Assembly: GCA_017458335.1 (NCBI GenBank)
Contig: JAFTFT010000016.1
Location: 1 to 64,000 of the forward strand
DNA from: Oscillospiraceae bacterium
GTDB lineage: Bacteria; Bacillota; Clostridia; Oscillospirales; Oscillospiraceae
Reading direction: 5' to 3'
Length of the DNA: 64,000 nucleotides
The notes below the pieces were generated by a model. That model searched no databases. It worked only from the letters and a program-made list of their open reading frames with translations, and was not told where the DNA came from. Shown piece after piece: positions 61,904 through 64,000 of the stretch; position 1 is the first letter of the stretch; each line of letters opens with the position of its first letter. The translations under genes were made by a program, and so were the position numbers.

Positions 61904-62860
61904 ATGAAAAAACTGTTTGCACTGATCCTGTCCCTGAGCCTGATGCTCAGCTTCTTTGCCGCCTGGGGCGGCAGCGGAACCCCGGCTTTCGCCGAAGAGG
62001 CGGAAGAAGAGGAAGAAAACTATGAAACCGGGGATGCCTCCCTGGATGACCCGCTGAATGCGGACGGGATCGGGGAGAAGGAACTGCTGGTCGTCTCCTT
62101 CGGTACCAGCTTCAATGACAGCCGCCGCCTGACCATCGGCGGGATCGAGCGTGCCCTGCAGAAAGCCTTCCCTGACTGGAGCGTACGCAGAGCCTTTACC
62201 AGCCAGATCATCATCGACCATGTGAAGAGCCGCGACGGTGAGGTCATTGACAACGTTTCCGAGGCGCTGGACCGCGCGGTCGAAAACGGCGTGAAGACCC
62301 TGGTCGTGCAGCCGACTCACCTGATGCACGGCTTCGAGTATACCGACCTGGTGAACGAGCTGGCCGAATATGCCGATGCCTTCGAGAGCATCACCGTAGG
62401 TGAGCCGCTGGTGAACAGTGAGGAAGACTTTGCCCTGACGGCTGCAGTTCTCGCCGATGTTACCGCATCCTATAACGACGGAAAAACCGCCATCGTCTAC
62501 ATGGGTCACGGCACGGAGGCCGAGTCCAACGAGATCTATGCCAAGATGCAGCAGCTCATGAAAGATTCCGGTTATGAGAACTATTTCATCGGCACCGTCG
62601 AAGCGGAGCCCTCTCTGGAGGATGTCCTGGCGCTGGTTCAGGCCGGCAGCTATGAGCGCGTCGTGCTGCGCCCGATGATGATCGTCGCGGGTGACCATGC
62701 CAACAACGACATGGCCGGAGACGAGGAAGACTCCTGGAAGTCCGTCTTCGAAGGCGCGGGTTACGATGTGGAATGCGTCCTGCAGGGCCTGGGGCAGAGC
62801 AGTGTTGTTCAGCAGATGTTTGTCCGGCACACCGCTGAAGCCATGGCGAAGCTCGGATGA
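61904..62860 (+). CDS. cbiK: Exported CbiK-family sirohydrochlorin cobaltochelatase
   Basis: 318 residues. A clear signal peptide (1-30, cleavage after PAFA) is followed by an acidic stretch (31-45) and the full class II chelatase domain. VVSFGTSFNDSRR, VVQPTHLMHGFEY, YMGHGTEAES (His202) and MMIVAGDHANNDMAGDE (His265) carry the metal-binding histidines. CbiK inserts Co2+ into sirohydrochlorin in the cytoplasm in most bacteria; here it should act outside the membrane. A periplasmic CbiK is known in Desulfovibrio. Translationally coupled (ATGA) to a surface binding-protein-like gene. Confidence 0.92.
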   Translation: MKKLFALILSLSLMLSFFAAWGGSGTPAFAEEAEEEEENYETGDASLDDPLNADGIGEKELLVVSFGTSFNDSRRLTIGGIERALQKAFPDWSVRRAFTSQIIIDHVKSRDGEVIDNVSEALDRAVENGVKTLVVQPTHLMHGFEYTDLVNELAEYADAFESITVGEPLVNSEEDFALTAAVLADVTASYNDGKTAIVYMGHGTEAESNEIYAKMQQLMKDSGYENYFIGTVEAEPSLEDVLALVQAGSYERVVLRPMMIVAGDHANNDMAGDEEDSWKSVFEGAGYDVECVLQGLGQSSVVQQMFVRHTAEAMAKLG

Positions 62861-64000
62861 TGAAAGCCTTCAGAAAAGTTGCTTCCCTGTTCCTGAGCGC
62901 GGTGCTGCTGCTTGCACTCTGCGCTCAGGCAGGGGCGGAGAAGGCACCCGCCGCTTCCCGGGAGGTGGCGGATGCTTCCCAGATGACCACCGTAGAGGAC
63001 GTGGTGGAAGAAGGAATGGTGCCCATAGCGGGTGAGATGCTTCTGGACGGGGATTACGCCGTTGCGGTGGACTGCAGCTCCTCCATGTTCCGCATCGTGG
63101 AAGCCGTGCTTCATGTTTCGGACGGGAAACTCACCGCGACGATCACCATGAGCGGGACGAGCTATCTTTATGTTTTCCCCGGAACCGCAGCGGAAGCGGC
63201 GGCAGCTGAGGAGAGCACATGGATCGGCTATACCGAGGACAGCGAGGGCAGATTCTGCTTCAACATTCCGGTGGATGCTCTGGATGCCGGCGTCCCCTGC
63301 GCCGCCTACAGCAGGAACAAGGAACTCTGGTATGACCGTACCCTGCTGTTCCGGGCGGATTCTCTTCCGACGGAGGCATTCCGGGAGGGATTCTTCGTCA
63401 CGGCGGAGAGCCTGGGGCTTGCCGACGGAGACTATCTTGTCGACGTGAGTCTCTCCGGCGGCAGCGGAAAGGCAAAGCTTGCCTCACCTGCGACGCTGCA
63501 TGTGGAAAACGGAAGCTGTACCGCGACCCTCGTCTGGGGCAGCAGAAACTATGACTATATGCGCCTGGGGGAGACAAAGTATCTCCCGCTCCCGGACAGG
63601 GAGACATCCACCTTTGAGATCCCGGTTGAGATCTTTGACCGCAACATGGCCGTGATCGCCGATACGGTTGCCATGAGCGAACCGCATGAAATCGAATACC
63701 GGCTTTTGTTTTCCTCAGCCAGCCTTCAGCTCTTAAACTCCGAGGCAGATTCTGCCTCGGAGGCGGAGCTCTGCGCCGCGGAGCAGTTCCGGGTTGACTT
63801 CCGGGAGGATGGTTCCGCGCTTCTGACTCTGGGGGAAAAGGAGCGGTATCTGCTCCTGGACCGCGAGGCGGAGATTCCGGCGGATGCGGAGGGACTCACG
63901 ATCATCCGCACACCGGTGGAACGGGTCTACGCGGCCAGCTCCTCCGTTCCGGATCTGTTTCTGCGCTGCGGCGCGCTGGATCGGATCCGTTTTACCAGCA
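62857..64000 (+). CDS. Secreted metal/tetrapyrrole ABC substrate-binding-like protein (3' end off window)
   Basis: 381 residues visible; the frame stays open to the window edge. A signal peptide (1-27) is followed by two related beta-sandwich domains. The first begins LLDGDYAVAVD (about 60-170), the second GLADGDYLVDVSLSGGSGKA (about 188-290) and has WGSRNYDYM and PHEIEYRLLF. The last visible residues, IIRTPVERVYAASSSVPDLFLRCGALD, resemble the start of a BtuF/FepB-type periplasmic-binding domain. So it is probably the receptor of an importer for cobalt, cobalamin or haem-like compounds. It overlaps cbiK by 4 bp. Confidence 0.75.
   Translation, partial: MMKAFRKVASLFLSAVLLLALCAQAGAEKAPAASREVADASQMTTVEDVVEEGMVPIAGEMLLDGDYAVAVDCSSSMFRIVEAVLHVSDGKLTATITMSGTSYLYVFPGTAAEAAAAEESTWIGYTEDSEGRFCFNIPVDALDAGVPCAAYSRNKELWYDRTLLFRADSLPTEAFREGFFVTAESLGLADGDYLVDVSLSGGSGKAKLASPATLHVENGSCTATLVWGSRNYDYMRLGETKYLPLPDRETSTFEIPVEIFDRNMAVIADTVAMSEPHEIEYRLLFSSASLQLLNSEADSASEAELCAAEQFRVDFREDGSALLTLGEKERYLLLDREAEIPADAEGLTIIRTPVERVYAASSSVPDLFLRCGALDRIRFTS

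Noticed and set aside
1-64000. CRISPR arrays, tRNA or rRNA genes, insertion sequences, prophage
   Set aside because: I found no regularly spaced repeats, no cloverleaf-like or rRNA sequence, and no transposase, integrase or phage structural gene. The single tail-lysozyme domain stands alone.

Overview
The window looks like a chromosomal segment of an anaerobic, GC-rich Clostridia-type Firmicute, probably a gut commensal. The basis is Gram-positive style secretion signals, strong AGGAGG-type ribosome binding sites, DUF4364, clostridial gene orders (yhbY-nadD/yqeK-rsfS; plsX-rnc-smc-ftsY), a membrane pyrophosphatase, an anaerobic (cbi-type) cobalamin pathway and a Tat-exported flavoprotein reductase. 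Taxonomy is inferred from gene content only.

Region 1 (1-10.3 kb) is an envelope-glycan locus of mixed base composition. It holds an acetyltransferase, a polyprenyl-phosphate type GT2, a GT-C membrane glycosyltransferase, an acyltransferase-3, a UDP-sugar dehydrogenase carrying its own XRE DNA-binding domain, a CapA-like protein, and an SGNH/MBOAT O-acylation pair. Region 2 (10.5-17.5 kb) holds a K+-dependent, probably Na+-pumping pyrophosphatase, a large secreted acidic surface protein and cinA.

Region 3 (17.5-31 kb) is housekeeping: nrdR, a hexosamine-phosphate group (NagB-like, glmM, GlmU-C-like), DUF4364, asnA, a TrmH-family methyltransferase, dprA, topA, trmFO, plsX, rnc and a radical SAM protein. 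Region 4 (31-40 kb) holds smc with unusually short arms, ftsY, yhbY, a nadD-yqeK fusion, rsfS, leuS and rpsU. Hairpin-rich repeat structures sit in the leaders of smc and leuS.

Region 5 (40.1-40.9 kb) has no convincing gene but encodes a probable structured noncoding RNA on the minus strand, ending in a long terminator hairpin. Region 6 (40.9-43.8 kb) carries envelope proteins: a tail-lysozyme-domain protein, a zinc-ribbon membrane protein, a small membrane protein and a lipoprotein cyclophilin. Region 7 (43.9-46.9 kb) is a divergent pair: a Tat-exported FMN/FAD reductase and a MerR regulator. The reductase promoter has the 19-bp spacer and central dyad typical of MerR targets.

Region 8 (46.9-64 kb) is one long cobalamin operon behind a cobalamin riboswitch and terminator: cbiF, cbiET, cbiA, cobT, cobU, cobS, a mini-CobU, cobC, cbiB, cobD, cbiP, cbiC, a Cys-rich protein, cbiD, cbiG, cbiH and cbiJ. 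It continues into a signal-peptide-bearing CbiK chelatase and a truncated substrate-binding-like surface protein running off the end. Genes are mostly coupled by 1-26 bp overlaps. cbiL, the corrinoid adenosyltransferase and the early tetrapyrrole genes are not in the window.
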